A stretch of DNA of 64,000 nucleotides, taken from assembly GCA_902587165.1 (NCBI GenBank), contig CACIKF010000003.1, positions 176,766 through 240,765 of the forward strand, read 5' to 3'. Below, one piece after another: positions 26,026 through 35,255 of this stretch (the first letter of the stretch is position 1; each line of letters opens with the position of its first letter). Source of the stretch: Puniceicoccaceae bacterium (GTDB lineage Bacteria; Verrucomicrobiota; Verrucomicrobiia; Opitutales; Coraliomargaritaceae). A model generated the notes under the pieces. The model was not told where the DNA came from. It did not search any database and saw nothing but the letters and a program-made list of their open reading frames with translations. The position numbers and the translations under genes were made by a program.

Positions 26026-26946
26026 TCACTTCACAGCCTGCGTCCTTTTTACAAACCTTTGTAATACTCCATACTTGGGCGCAAAGAGCATCACAGTCGA
26101 AAAGATCAGCCCAGCCATTACAGCCATCATTCCGGAGGTAGAGGTATCAGCAAAGCCGAACCAAGCTGGCACGGTTAAGGCGCTCATGTGACCCAGTGCT
26201 GCAGAGCCAATTGCGATCAGCACGCTCAGAACCACCATCAGCCAGAGCCGGTCCGTCAGTAGATGCGCTGTCGCCGCAGGGACTATGAGCATCGCAATCA
26301 CGATGATACTACCCACGGATTCAAAGCATGCCACTGTAGTCACAGCCACGAGTGTCATCAAAAGATAGTGCATTAGCTTTGAATCAATACCCATCGTCGT
26401 CGCTAGCTCCGCATCGAAGGATGAGATTCGAAGCTCTTTAAAAAAGGCCACAACAAAGACTGCATTGAATAAAGTAACTCCTGCCAAAACTAAGGCTGTC
26501 CTAGGCACTTCTATGGAGAGGCCAAAGAGCGTAGGACGCCAAACTACATCGAGTGGCGTCAACTCGATCGCACCATAAAGCACGCAACTTGGATCGAGGT
26601 CGACATGGTCGGCACCTTGCACGATGAGCAAAAGCCCCAGCGCAAAAAGCGTCGTAAAGACGATTCCCATAGAGGCGCCTTCGTCGACCTTACCAAAACG
26701 GCTGATCCACTGGGTAAAGACGGCCGTCAATACACCTGCGATAGCCGCGCCAATAAACATCGACAGGCTGGCACGCGCACCCGTCACTATAAAGGCAATC
26801 GCCAAGCCCGGTAGCACCGCATGGCTAATGGCATCGCCCATCATACTCATTTTACGAAGCACGAGGAAATTGCCCAGTAAGGCACAAGCACCCGCCGCCA
26901 AAGCAGCGATAACTACGATCCATGTATCTATGCTATACCACTCCAT
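26026..26946 (-). CDS. Metal ABC transporter permease (ABC-3 family), second permease
   Basis: 306 aa with eight or nine predicted hydrophobic helices. ABC-3 marks are GNFLVLRKMSMMGDAISHAVLPG (ATP-subunit coupling region and ion path) and the late VGSIIVIAMLIVPAATAHLL. It is the last gene of the importer operon, 20 bp after the permease-DtxR fusion. The pair would form the heterodimeric channel moving Mn, Fe or Zn into the cytoplasm. Confidence 0.9.
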   Translation of the reverse strand: MEWYSIDTWIVVIAALAAGACALLGNFLVLRKMSMMGDAISHAVLPGLAIAFIVTGARASLSMFIGAAIAGVLTAVFTQWISRFGKVDEGASMGIVFTTLFALGLLLIVQGADHVDLDPSCVLYGAIELTPLDVVWRPTLFGLSIEVPRTALVLAGVTLFNAVFVVAFFKELRISSFDAELATTMGIDSKLMHYLLMTLVAVTTVACFESVGSIIVIAMLIVPAATAHLLTDRLWLMVVLSVLIAIGSAALGHMSALTVPAWFGFADTSTSGMMAVMAGLIFSTVMLFAPKYGVLQRFVKRTQAVK

Positions 26947-26966
26947 TCGTAATTCTTAATTCAAGA

Positions 26967-28316
26967 TCAGTCTCCTGGATCAATAGGATGCGGACTTTGC
27001 GGCACGAGACTACCGGCAATACGGTAGGCTTGTAATTTATTCTCCAAGCGCGTGACCATTTTGTCACCAAGTATGTGCTCAACCATGTCGGCATCGCGGT
27101 CGACGCGACTCGTCGCAACATCCGCATACTCGATCAGATACATTTCCCAGAGTCGATGATTGCGCGTGACTTGCTTCGCCTCGACCAGTCCAGTTTCTGT
27201 TAACAAAATAGAATCTACTTTATTCGGTGCTTCGACAAGTCCCTCATTATAAGCGCGGCGGATATAGTCCCGTAGCTGCCGGTCACTCCAAGTGCGTCGA
27301 CCACGAATTTGGCGAAAAGGAACTGTTCGAATATTTAGTTCTTCGGTAACGCGCCCTCCCTCCATGATTTCGTAAAGCGCCCGTAGCAAATGCTGTCGTC
27401 CCATACGCTTTTCTAATTGCGACTGTCGCAAGGAACGAATCATGACACCACGCTCCGTTCCGATCAGCATACTCAATACGAAAAAAAGTGCCGCGACAAG
27501 CACGATCACCGCTCCTGCGGGAAGACGCGGGAAGAAAGCACTCAAACTCGCCCCGATCCAACCACTGGCAGCGCCAATCAGCGCAGAAAGCATTAGCATC
27601 CTGTCGAGCTGATTTGTCCAGAACCGAGCCGCAGCTGCAGGCGTAATGAGAAAGGCGATTATTAAAATCAAGCCGACCGCCTGCAAGCCAGCTACGGTCA
27701 CGGCGGTAATGAACGTTAGTAGTAGAATGTCGAGAAACTTAACTGGCCAGCCTAGCACCGCCGCAAAATTTTCGTCGAAACACAGCAGGCGGAACTCTTT
27801 AAAAAGTAACAATGAACAGGTAATCACACAAACTGTGATGAACACGAGGATATGGAAATCACTCATCACCATCGAGGCAGTCTTGCCATAGATAAATGAT
27901 TCCAAACCAGCCGCACTCCCCTCGGGCATCTTCTGGATAACACCCAGAATAGCAACGCCTGCCCCAAAGAACACGCTAAGCACGATACCCATCGCTGCGT
28001 CGTCTTTAATTCGCGTTTGTTCACGAATAAAGAGCACAGCCGCGCATCCGATTACCCCCGTGATGCCCGCACCCGCTAGTAATATGGGCAACGACTTTCC
28101 ATCACCACCCAGCGCAACCAAGAGCATAAAGGATAGACCAACACCTGGCAGTGTCGCGTGCGAGAGTGTGTCGCCCATCAAGGAGCGCTTACGCAACAAC
28201 AGAAAGCCACCCATGAGTCCGCAGGCACAACCCAGCAAGATCGTACAGATCACAACCAGACGCGTGTTATAATCGCGGAGAATGAGAACATTCCAGATGT
28301 CTGAGAGCTCAGGCAT
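26967..28316 (-). CDS. Metal ABC permease fused to a C-terminal DtxR/MntR-like regulator domain
   Basis: 449 aa. Residues 1-288 are an ABC-3 permease (LRKRSLMGDTLSHATLPGVG; VGLILIIAFLITPAAAARFW). Residues about 300-449 are soluble and match the DtxR/MntR layout. A winged helix (WSDRQLRDYIRRAYNEGLVE ... LLTETGLVEA) is followed by the metal-binding and dimerisation helices RNHRLWEMYL (H387, E391) and DADMVEHILGDK (D410, E413, H414), then a closing PHPIDP like the PHGxPIP of DtxR. The Cys of DtxR (CxxEH) is Asp here, closer to Mn sensors. This is the third gene of the operon. Such fusions have been seen in Planctomycetes/Verrucomicrobia genomes, but I cannot confirm how widely. Confidence 0.9.
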   Translation of the reverse strand: MPELSDIWNVLILRDYNTRLVVICTILLGCACGLMGGFLLLRKRSLMGDTLSHATLPGVGLSFMLLVALGGDGKSLPILLAGAGITGVIGCAAVLFIREQTRIKDDAAMGIVLSVFFGAGVAILGVIQKMPEGSAAGLESFIYGKTASMVMSDFHILVFITVCVITCSLLLFKEFRLLCFDENFAAVLGWPVKFLDILLLTFITAVTVAGLQAVGLILIIAFLITPAAAARFWTNQLDRMLMLSALIGAASGWIGASLSAFFPRLPAGAVIVLVAALFFVLSMLIGTERGVMIRSLRQSQLEKRMGRQHLLRALYEIMEGGRVTEELNIRTVPFRQIRGRRTWSDRQLRDYIRRAYNEGLVEAPNKVDSILLTETGLVEAKQVTRNHRLWEMYLIEYADVATSRVDRDADMVEHILGDKMVTRLENKLQAYRIAGSLVPQSPHPIDPGD

Positions 28317-28352
28317 GGTGATCTTGCATAAAATAGATACGACGATGTACCT

Positions 28353-29165
28353 TCATCGCGACTGCACGACCTCGTTGGCTGCTTGGGTGAGCAGCGTCAG
28401 CTTACCACCGTAGGTTCGACGGAGATTCTCTTGGGTAAAGACCTCGTCGGTTGGTCCCGCCGCAACAACGCGCATGTTGAGCAGGACTGTCCAATCAAAA
28501 TACTGGGGCACAGTGGCAAGGTCATGGTGCACGACGAGGACAGTCTTACCTCGCTTCTGCAATTCTTTGAGCAGCTCGACGATAGCACGCTCCGTCGCGG
28601 CATCCACTGCGGCGAAAGGCTCATCCATAAAATAAATATCTGCATCCTGCACGAGCGCTCGAGCGAGAAAGGTCCGCTGCTGTTGCCCCCCTGAGAGTTG
28701 GCTGATCTGGCGATGCGCATAGTCCGCGAGCCCGACACGTTCAAGCGCCTCCATAGAGAGCGCCTTTGAGCGCTTGCTCACGCGGCGAAACCAGCCGAGT
28801 TTTCCATAAGTGCCCATCGCCACCACATCGAGCGCACTCACAGGAAAGTCCCAATCCACAGTCTCACGTTGCGGCACGTAGCCAACCCGATTGCGCATTT
28901 TTTTATAGGACTGACCATAAATATTAATCTCGCCAGAAGTGCGAGGGATCAGGTCGAGACAGGCTTTAATCAAGGTGCTCTTTCCCGCGCCATTGGGACC
29001 CACGATACTCACCAGCTTCCCTTCAGGAATCGAAAGATCGATATCCCAGATCACTGGCTTACGATGGTAGGCTACTGTTAGATCGCGGATCGTAAGTGGT
29101 GGCGACTTGCAGGCGATTGCGGTCTCCTCAATTTGCATGGATGGATCAGATGCTGGGCTCATCAT
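28353..29165 (-). CDS. Metal ABC transporter ATP-binding protein
   Basis: 270 aa. Walker [10 protein letters not shown], signature LSGGQQQR, Walker B IYFMDEP and the H-loop VVHHDL are all intact, and the Q-loop region reads VGYVPQRE. This set is typical of ZnuC/MntB-type ATPases. It follows the binding-protein gene by only 7 nt. The frame extends one codon further to a TTG; ATG 29165 (or the next ATG) is the likely start. A short N-terminal extension (about 20 residues) precedes the domain. Confidence 0.93.
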   Translation of the reverse strand: MMSPASDPSMQIEETAIACKSPPLTIRDLTVAYHRKPVIWDIDLSIPEGKLVSIVGPNGAGKSTLIKACLDLIPRTSGEINIYGQSYKKMRNRVGYVPQRETVDWDFPVSALDVVAMGTYGKLGWFRRVSKRSKALSMEALERVGLADYAHRQISQLSGGQQQRTFLARALVQDADIYFMDEPFAAVDAATERAIVELLKELQKRGKTVLVVHHDLATVPQYFDWTVLLNMRVVAAGPTDEVFTQENLRRTYGGKLTLLTQAANEVVQSR

Positions 29166-29172
29166 CAATCAA

Positions 29173-30168
29173 TTACTCACCACTCGAGACTTGGCGAAAA
29201 CCCGCCGCATGGCCACCGAGAGCATTGGTGATGGTGGTAACGTTGCTATCAATCATACCGATGTAGGTGCCTTCGTATGTGCCGGCTTTCCCCATCGCAT
29301 CGGAGAAAAGAGATCCGCCTATGATGACAGCATGCCCACGGGCACGGGCACCCTCGACTAGGGCACGTACGTTTTTATCCGCCACCGAGCTTTCGATAAA
29401 GACGGCAGGGATCTGGCGCTGAACGATGAAGTCGACTAAATCTTCAATATCGCGGACGCCCGCTTCAGACTCGGTGCTCATACTTTGGATACCCCTTACA
29501 TCGATACCGTATGCACGACCGAGGTATTGAAAGGCATCATGCGCCGTGACGAGAACGCGCTGCGACTCGGGGATTGTTGACATCGCCTCTTTAGCATAGG
29601 CATCGAGGGCTTCGAGTTGTTCGGCGTAAAAGGCAGCATTACTATGATAGGCCTCAGCATTTTCTGGATCATAGACGGCTAAAGTTTCCGCGACCACAGG
29701 AATCGCGCGGAGCCAGCCTGAGACATCCATCCACACATGCGGGTCGGTGTATGCCGAACCGTCATCTTTTTCCAAAAGATAGTCGGTCTCCACAAGAATG
29801 CCCTCAGTCACGGCCTTGACCAGCTTACCCTTTGAAGCGATGCCTACGAGTACATCGGTCATTTTACCTTCAAGCAGGAGACCGTTATAGAAAACCACAT
29901 CGGCCTGACTCAACTTAATCACATCGCCACGAGTGGGTTTGTAAAGGTGCGGGTCAATGCCCTCGCCTATGATACCTTCCACCTCGGCGTAGTCACCAAC
30001 TAGGTTGACCACAATGTCGGTGATCATGCCAACCGTGCAGACAATTTTATAGGGCTCAGCAGATCCATCTGTATCGGAGCGAGCATCCGGTTCCTTTGCG
30101 CAACCCAAGAGGAAGTGGCTTATCAAAAATACAGATACTAAGCAAAGCGTTGATCTATAAAAATTCAT
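29173..30168 (-). CDS. Mn/Fe/Zn-binding lipoprotein of the ABC importer (TroA/PsaA-like)
   Basis: 331 aa. The lipoprotein signal peptide ends with the lipobox LLGC (Cys about residue 23), so it is an outer-leaflet or periplasm-facing lipoprotein. The cluster A-I metal ligands are visible: His in GIDPHLYKPTRGD, His in DPHVWMD, Glu in FIESSVADK and Asp in SLFSDAMG. The 2 His-Glu-Asp set favours Mn or Fe over the 3-His Zn set. No His-rich loop of ZnuA type is present. ATG 30168 is preferred over a TTG five codons earlier. First gene of the operon, downstream of a 14-bp dyad. Confidence 0.9.
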   Translation of the reverse strand: MNFYRSTLCLVSVFLISHFLLGCAKEPDARSDTDGSAEPYKIVCTVGMITDIVVNLVGDYAEVEGIIGEGIDPHLYKPTRGDVIKLSQADVVFYNGLLLEGKMTDVLVGIASKGKLVKAVTEGILVETDYLLEKDDGSAYTDPHVWMDVSGWLRAIPVVAETLAVYDPENAEAYHSNAAFYAEQLEALDAYAKEAMSTIPESQRVLVTAHDAFQYLGRAYGIDVRGIQSMSTESEAGVRDIEDLVDFIVQRQIPAVFIESSVADKNVRALVEGARARGHAVIIGGSLFSDAMGKAGTYEGTYIGMIDSNVTTITNALGGHAAGFRQVSSGE

Positions 30169-30191
30169 ACTTTGAATACTCAAAGTTATTA

Positions 30192-30205
30192 TGACTTGGA
30201 AGTCA
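30192..30205. promoter_or_regulatory. Dyad TGACTT-GG-AAGTCA upstream of the metal importer operon
   Basis: Perfect 6-bp arms around GG, ending 24 nt before the ATG of the binding-protein gene. On the minus strand it overlaps a TTGACT hexamer. Position and symmetry fit an operator. A metalloregulator such as the fused DtxR-like domain is the obvious candidate, but the sequence is not a known DtxR or MntR consensus. Confidence 0.4.
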
Positions 30206-30256
30206 AGATTGCTGGGGTATCAATTGCGAAGCTCCCAACTAAGTGGAATGCATACA

Positions 30257-30290
30257 AAAGGCCGACTCCCTGCAGGGAATCGACCTTTAA
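30257..30290 (-). terminator. Intrinsic terminator of rpmI-rplT
   Basis: On the minus strand, AAAGGTCGATTCCCTG pairs with CAGGGAGTCGGCCTTT (two G-U pairs), then TTTTG. It lies 30 nt beyond the rplT stop. Read on the plus strand, the hairpin also precedes an A-rich/T-poor flank, so activity is mainly minus-strand. It also separates rplT from the metal importer. Confidence 0.85.
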
Positions 30291-30319
30291 AAAAGCAATC
30301 ACTTACTCGAACTGCCTAA

Positions 30320-30679
30320 TTAAGCAGTCTGAGCTTCTTTAGCTTTCTCAATAAGTGCAAGAAAAGCAGCTTCGTCGTGAATCGCTAGTTCAGAGAGCTG
30401 TTTACGATCCATTTGTATGTTTGCTTTCTTCAGTCCGTTAATAAAACGGCTGTAGTTGATGCCATTGCTACGGCATATCGCGTTGATACGGACGATCCAA
30501 AGTTGACGAAACTCTGTCTTCTTTTTGCGACGATCGCGATAAGCGTAAACTTCAGCGCGATCGACGGCGTCTTTAGCGTAACGGAAAAGACGTGATTTGT
30601 TTCCGAAATAGCCCTTGGCTTTTTTCAGAACTTTTTTGCGACGAGCAAGCGTCGCGGGACCATTGGAGGCTCTAGGCAT
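30320..30679 (-). CDS. rplT: Ribosomal protein L20 (bL20)
   Basis: 119 aa, the normal length. An almost invariant N-terminal half ([51 protein letters not shown]) and C-terminal [19 protein letters not shown]. An assembly protein of the 50S subunit that binds 23S rRNA and can repress its own operon in other bacteria. It follows rpmI by 97 bp and ends at a terminator. infC, the usual first gene of this operon, is not upstream here. Confidence 0.98.
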   Translation of the reverse strand: MPRASNGPATLARRKKVLKKAKGYFGNKSRLFRYAKDAVDRAEVYAYRDRRKKKTEFRQLWIVRINAICRSNGINYSRFINGLKKANIQMDRKQLSELAIHDEAAFLALIEKAKEAQTA

Positions 30680-30776
30680 GTTGTGGTTTCTCTCGTTTAA
30701 GTCGCTGTCGGGTCGCCCATTTTCATGTTACCCGACTAGCGTGAGTTAATATTATTAAAACAGTCTTCTTGAGTGT

Positions 30777-30968
30777 TTAAGCGAAAGGCAGTCCGCGGAT
30801 GAGGTTCGCACGCTGGCCAGGTGCGACCAATTTGCTGCTACCTGCACGACGACGTTGCTTGACACTTTTATTGCGCAGAAGGTGACGGTGTCCTGGCGTA
30901 CGACGCAGGAGTTTACCGGTGCCTGTCTTCTTGAAGCGTTTTGCGATGGATTTGCGTGTTTTCTGCAT
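30777..30968 (-). CDS. rpmI: Ribosomal protein L35 (bL35)
   Basis: 63 aa. MQKTRKSIAKRFKKTGTGK, then the basic HRHLLRNKS core typical of bL35. It is the first gene of an rpmI-rplT pair. No Shine-Dalgarno before the ATG. It is divergent from the hypothetical gene at 31071, with about 100 bp between. Confidence 0.97.
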   Translation of the reverse strand: MQKTRKSIAKRFKKTGTGKLLRRTPGHRHLLRNKSVKQRRRAGSSKLVAPGQRANLIRGLPFA

Positions 30969-31070
30969 GAGAAATTTGGGAAAGTGGAGGAAAGCACAGG
31001 TTTCTGGGCACCTTGTAAAGTACTAATTTGAACTTCTCATAGCCGATATCCAATATTGAACTAGATCTGC

Positions 31071-31781
31071 GTGCCGTTTAACTTGATCGCCATCAAAACA
31101 AGCCCCCCAGTCAATCCACCTAAAAACCAGAGCCGTCTCGTCGGCTCGATGCTCGGGCGCATAGGTAAACTGGGGGGCTATCAGAAGCATCACCACGTGC
31201 CTGACGGACATACCGACGCCGCACAAAACTTCGTCCGCAAGGTGGGGCAAGTTGACGTGAAAGAGGCTGCCGACAGTCTCTTTACAAACATTAGAAACCT
31301 CTTCGGCTACAAGCGTAGAGATTTCGACTATACTTGCGAGGACGGCTTTGCGTGGATCAAAACGCCCGATTTCGACCTCCAGATACGAGTCGACCAGTGC
31401 CCACACGACCCGAAAAACTACCTATTGATTACCGAGATTATTGCTCTTCACACGGAGTCGATTGCGACTGATCACCGCTTTCACAATTGCTTCACTCAGC
31501 ACTGCGAGCAACTAATCTTCGAATTCGCCAGTCCGATACAGGTCCAGGACAAGATTGACATACTGGAGGATATTCCCGAACTGACCAAAGCGATGACCTA
31601 TGAGCCAGACGGCAGCGCCTTTGAGCTCAAGCTGCCAAAACTGGACCTGCGCATCCAGATCGACGAGTCTACTATCACTTTCAGCCTGCTGACCCTACGT
31701 GACCTCGGCAAACTAATCGACCACAGTCAAAAAGCTTTCGACATCCTCGCCTGCGCGGAATTCGGACTGCGCTTAAGGTAG
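31071..31781 (+). CDS. Conserved-looking hypothetical protein
   Basis: 236 aa, not recognised. GTG start, with ATG 31149 as an alternative that would remove 26 residues of Pro/Ser-rich sequence. No signal peptide and no membrane helix. Two similar halves are suggested by FDYTCEDGFAWIKTPDFDLQIRVD (about 86-108) and MTYEPDGSAFELKLPKLDLRIQID (about 177-200), each followed by a strand-turn-strand. Coding character is good: third-position bias matches its neighbours. It lies alone between rpmI (divergent) and pyrB, with 152 bp before pyrB. Confidence 0.7.
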   Translation: MPFNLIAIKTSPPVNPPKNQSRLVGSMLGRIGKLGGYQKHHHVPDGHTDAAQNFVRKVGQVDVKEAADSLFTNIRNLFGYKRRDFDYTCEDGFAWIKTPDFDLQIRVDQCPHDPKNYLLITEIIALHTESIATDHRFHNCFTQHCEQLIFEFASPIQVQDKIDILEDIPELTKAMTYEPDGSAFELKLPKLDLRIQIDESTITFSLLTLRDLGKLIDHSQKAFDILACAEFGLRLR

Positions 31782-31933
31782 AGACTTCACCGATGTATAT
31801 GAACGGGGCAAAGCAAAGAACTACTGCGAGCATCAAATTGAAGCTCCTGCACTTAAATATTTATCCAGATTTCTCGTTGCCCTTTCCTGAGGACGGCTCA
31901 GATTTCCGATCTCGGAGCCTAATTATATAACTC

Positions 31934-32893
31934 ATGAGCCAAAGCCTATCTTGGAACCGAAAAGACCTGATCGATGTGGAGCCCTTCTCCCGCGATGAGA
32001 TTGAGACGATTTTTACAACCGCGACTGCATTCAAGAAGGCGATGGAAGCGGACAACATGAAGCAGCCCTATCTCAACGGCCGCACAGTGGTGAATCTTTT
32101 CTTAGAACCAAGTACCCGCACGCGGCTCGCCTTCGAGGTAGCCGCCAGTCGACTCAGCGCAGACACAATCACTGTGACCGGTGGCGCTAGCAGCCTGAGC
32201 AAGGGCGAGACCCTTCGCGATACCGCGCGTAATATGGAAGCACTCAAGGCAGACATCATCATAATGCGCCACTCTGCTTCGGGCGCGCCTAATTATTTGT
32301 CCAAAGTCATCGACATCCCCGTGATCAATGCAGGTGACGGTGCCCACTCTCATCCGACGCAGGCGCTCCTCGATGCCTTCACTCTACTGGAAAAATTCGG
32401 TTCACTCGACGGCAAGAGGATCACCATTCTCGGCGATATCCTTTTTAGCCGAGTCGCTCGATCTAATATCATCTGCCTGCAAAAGCTCGGGGCGAAAGTT
32501 ACTATCGCTGGTCCTAGTACGCTCGTGCCGAAAGCATTCGAGGCGATGGGTGTTACCGTAAGCCACAAATTACAGCCAGCACTCGAAGGTGCTGACGCGG
32601 TCATGCTACTCCGAATTCAGCACGAGCGACAAAGCGCTACGCACTTCCCCTCAATTGGCGAATATACCAGTTCCTTCGGACTAAACAAGGAGCGAGCCGC
32701 CTGGCTTAAACACGGGGCGATCATCATGCACCCAGGGCCGATCAATCGAGGCGTCGAGATCGACTCCGAACTGGCCGACTCCGACCAGTCCGTGATACTG
32801 CAACAGGTAACCAACGGTATCGTCGTCCGCATGGCAATTTTACATCTCTGCTCATGCGCCTACCATAAACAAACCGTCGAGCTACCCGCGTAA
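31934..32893 (+). CDS. pyrB: Aspartate carbamoyltransferase catalytic subunit
   Basis: 319 aa. Forms carbamoyl-aspartate, the second step of pyrimidine synthesis. The phosphate-binding STRTR lies in FLEPSTRTRLAFEVA. HPTQALLDAFTL, the domain hinge GDILFSRVARSN and the C-terminal HPGPINRGVEI are all in place. No pyrI regulatory gene is nearby, so it is probably the unregulated class. The leader (31782-31933) has a small CTGAG-N5-CTCAG hairpin but no recognisable pyr attenuator. pyrC follows by 34 bp. Confidence 0.97.
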   Translation: MSQSLSWNRKDLIDVEPFSRDEIETIFTTATAFKKAMEADNMKQPYLNGRTVVNLFLEPSTRTRLAFEVAASRLSADTITVTGGASSLSKGETLRDTARNMEALKADIIIMRHSASGAPNYLSKVIDIPVINAGDGAHSHPTQALLDAFTLLEKFGSLDGKRITILGDILFSRVARSNIICLQKLGAKVTIAGPSTLVPKAFEAMGVTVSHKLQPALEGADAVMLLRIQHERQSATHFPSIGEYTSSFGLNKERAAWLKHGAIIMHPGPINRGVEIDSELADSDQSVILQQVTNGIVVRMAILHLCSCAYHKQTVELPA

Positions 32894-32927
32894 AATATTA
32901 AGACACTGAAATATAGGAACACGATCA

Positions 32928-34223
32928 ATGAGTCACATACTTTGGATTAAAAACGGCAGGGTCATTGATCCAGCTAATCAGCGCGATGCAAACGGTGACA
33001 TTTTTGCTGTCGATGGAAAAATCGTCGATAGTATCAGTGACGCGCAAAAGACCGACGCCACCCTCGTTGATGCGACAGGCCTCGTCGTCGCCCCAGGTCT
33101 AGTCGATATCCACGTCCACTTTCGTGACCCGGGTCAAACGCACAAAGAAGACATCCGTAGTGGCACCGAAGCGGCGGCGGCAGGCGGGTTCACCTCTGTC
33201 GTGTGTATGCCTAACACAAGCCCCGTCTGTGATAACGCAGGCACCATCCAACGCATCATGGATAAGGTCGAGCGCGAAGCCGTCGTCCACGTATATCCCA
33301 CAGGCTGCCTGACTATTAAAATGAAGGGCGATCAACTCGCGCCAACTGGCCAACTAAAAAAAGCAGGCGTCATCGCCATGACAGATGATGGCGCTTGCGT
33401 ACAGAGTAACGAGATTATGCGCCGTGCGGTCGAGTATGCCAAGATGTTTGACCTTCCCATCATGGATCACTGCCAAGACACCAGCTTAACCGAAGGTGCC
33501 GTCATGAACGAGGGCGAATGGTCGCTTCGGCTTGGCCTACAGGGGTGGCCAAAAGCAGCTGAAGACATCATCGTGGCACGAAATGTCATCCTCGCAGAAC
33601 TCACAGGCGCTCACATCCACATGCAACACATCAGCTCGGCTACTTCGGTTGATATACTACGTCGCGCCATTGATCGCGGAGCCACTGTCAGTGGTGAAGC
33701 CAGCCCACACCACATCGAATTCACCGATGCAGATTTACGTGACTACGATACCGTTTTTAAAATGAACCCACCTCTCCGCACAGATGCCGACCGCGAATCG
33801 CTCATTGAAGGGCTCATCGATGGTACTCTAGCCTGTATTGCAACCGATCACGCACCTCACTCCCCCACCGAGAAAGATCAAGAGTTCGACGCCGCGCCCT
33901 TCGGCATCATCGGCCTGGAGAACTCACTGGCTAGTTCGTTGACCACACTCTACCATAGCAAGCGCCTTGGTCTGAGCGAAGTCCTTGCTCTACTCACACA
34001 CAAGGGAGCTGAAATTTGTAAACTCGACGCAGGCACACTCAGCACGGGGGCACCTGCCGATATTTGCCTCTTTGATCCCGACGAAGAATGGACAGTCGAT
34101 GCCAATAAATTCCTTAGTAAATCACGCAACTGCCCATGGCATGGCAAAATGCTTAAAGGCGTCGTTAAATCGACCTACGTCGACGGGCAACAAGTCTTCG
34201 ATGGTCAATCCATCAACGCATAA
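32928..34223 (+). CDS. pyrC: Dihydroorotase
   Basis: 431 aa, the class I/AllB-like long form. The metal site begins with DIHVHFRDPGQTHKEDI; further ligands are in MTDDGA, HIHMQHISSA and CIATDHAPHS. Cyclises carbamoyl-aspartate to dihydroorotate, and so works directly after PyrB. A weak AGGA lies about 14 nt before the ATG. All catalytic residues are present, so this is an active enzyme and not the inactive PyrX form. Confidence 0.96.
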   Translation: MSHILWIKNGRVIDPANQRDANGDIFAVDGKIVDSISDAQKTDATLVDATGLVVAPGLVDIHVHFRDPGQTHKEDIRSGTEAAAAGGFTSVVCMPNTSPVCDNAGTIQRIMDKVEREAVVHVYPTGCLTIKMKGDQLAPTGQLKKAGVIAMTDDGACVQSNEIMRRAVEYAKMFDLPIMDHCQDTSLTEGAVMNEGEWSLRLGLQGWPKAAEDIIVARNVILAELTGAHIHMQHISSATSVDILRRAIDRGATVSGEASPHHIEFTDADLRDYDTVFKMNPPLRTDADRESLIEGLIDGTLACIATDHAPHSPTEKDQEFDAAPFGIIGLENSLASSLTTLYHSKRLGLSEVLALLTHKGAEICKLDAGTLSTGAPADICLFDPDEEWTVDANKFLSKSRNCPWHGKMLKGVVKSTYVDGQQVFDGQSINA

Positions 34224-34226
34224 CAA

Positions 34227-35114
34227 ATGCAGGCAGACCCACAAGTCGATGCCCCACTGATCGTGGCATCGCTATCTATCTTGCTTATTCTCGCAAGCAG
34301 CCTCGTGCTATGGATTCGCCATATTCAGAAACCTGAGAGTATTATCGAACAAGATCCCGGCACACCCGCATGGCCAGTCGGCTGGGTCAACTTCGGCATC
34401 TTCGTCTGCGCGATGATTATTTTCGTCTATATGGCGCAGGTCGCAGCAAGTCTTCTTTTTTTTGAAGCACCTGCCGAAGGCGAGGGCACAACGGAATTAA
34501 CACCATGGCTCGCAGTGCTTGCCGTGCTATGCCTCCAATTGCCTATGTTGGCTGTTTTCTATGGAGCCCGTCGTTTCTACCCGGGCCTCTATGCAAGCCG
34601 ACTGAATAACACCAAGCTCCCGATCTTTACGTCTTTCAAAAAAGCGCTCCGACTCTTTCTCATGTTGCTTCCGGGCGTATGGATCGCCGCGATGCTGTGG
34701 GCGAAAGTCTTGTCCGAATTGGAAGGATTTGGTCTCATTGAAGATCTCGAGCAACAAGACCTTGTCACCCTCTTTCAAGGGGGCGGTGATCCTATCGCCA
34801 TCAGCCTACTCGTCTTCGCGGCCGTCATACTGGCACCTATCGTCGAAGAACTGATCTTCCGAGGCTGCCTTTATCGTTTCCTCAAAAGCCAAACCACTGT
34901 GCTACCAGCGCAGATCGCCAGCGGCATCCTATTCTCAATGATACACTGGAACCTATTGTCTTTTCTTCCTCTGGTGCTAGTTGGCATCTTCTTAGCAAGA
35001 ATCTATGAAAAAACCGGAAGTATACTCGTCGCGATTTGGTTTCATGCTTTCTTTAACGCCTTCAGCCTGAGCATGCTGTTTATTACAAATTTATCAGACG
35101 TCATTCCGTACTAA
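34227..35114 (+). CDS. CPBP-family intramembrane metalloprotease (Abi/CAAX type)
   Basis: 295 aa with about eight hydrophobic helices. The family motif EELIFRGCLYR (EExxxR) lies near residue 207. The second motif F-x(3)-H is seen in FSMIHWNLLSF, and the third in AIWFHAFFNAFS. The roles of bacterial members include bacteriocin self-immunity and maturation of peptides, but no substrate gene is near. It begins 3 nt after pyrC, so it is probably co-transcribed with pyrBC. Confidence 0.88.
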   Translation: MQADPQVDAPLIVASLSILLILASSLVLWIRHIQKPESIIEQDPGTPAWPVGWVNFGIFVCAMIIFVYMAQVAASLLFFEAPAEGEGTTELTPWLAVLAVLCLQLPMLAVFYGARRFYPGLYASRLNNTKLPIFTSFKKALRLFLMLLPGVWIAAMLWAKVLSELEGFGLIEDLEQQDLVTLFQGGGDPIAISLLVFAAVILAPIVEELIFRGCLYRFLKSQTTVLPAQIASGILFSMIHWNLLSFLPLVLVGIFLARIYEKTGSILVAIWFHAFFNAFSLSMLFITNLSDVIPY

Positions 35115-35255
35115 TTTCAGCTATTCGACTTTTTCTTAATCTCATTACTTGTTCTTTTAGTTACCTAGTGGGCACCTACTTCAATCACCCCTTCGGGGCA
35201 AATCGTTCCGATTCACCCTATCTTCGCGCTCCTCGCGCTACGTCAGCATTTTAAA

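Noticed and set aside
35188..35198. Small CCCC-TTC-GGGG hairpin before the DAHP synthase gene
   Set aside because: Only 4 bp, no T tract; too weak for a terminator or riboswitch.
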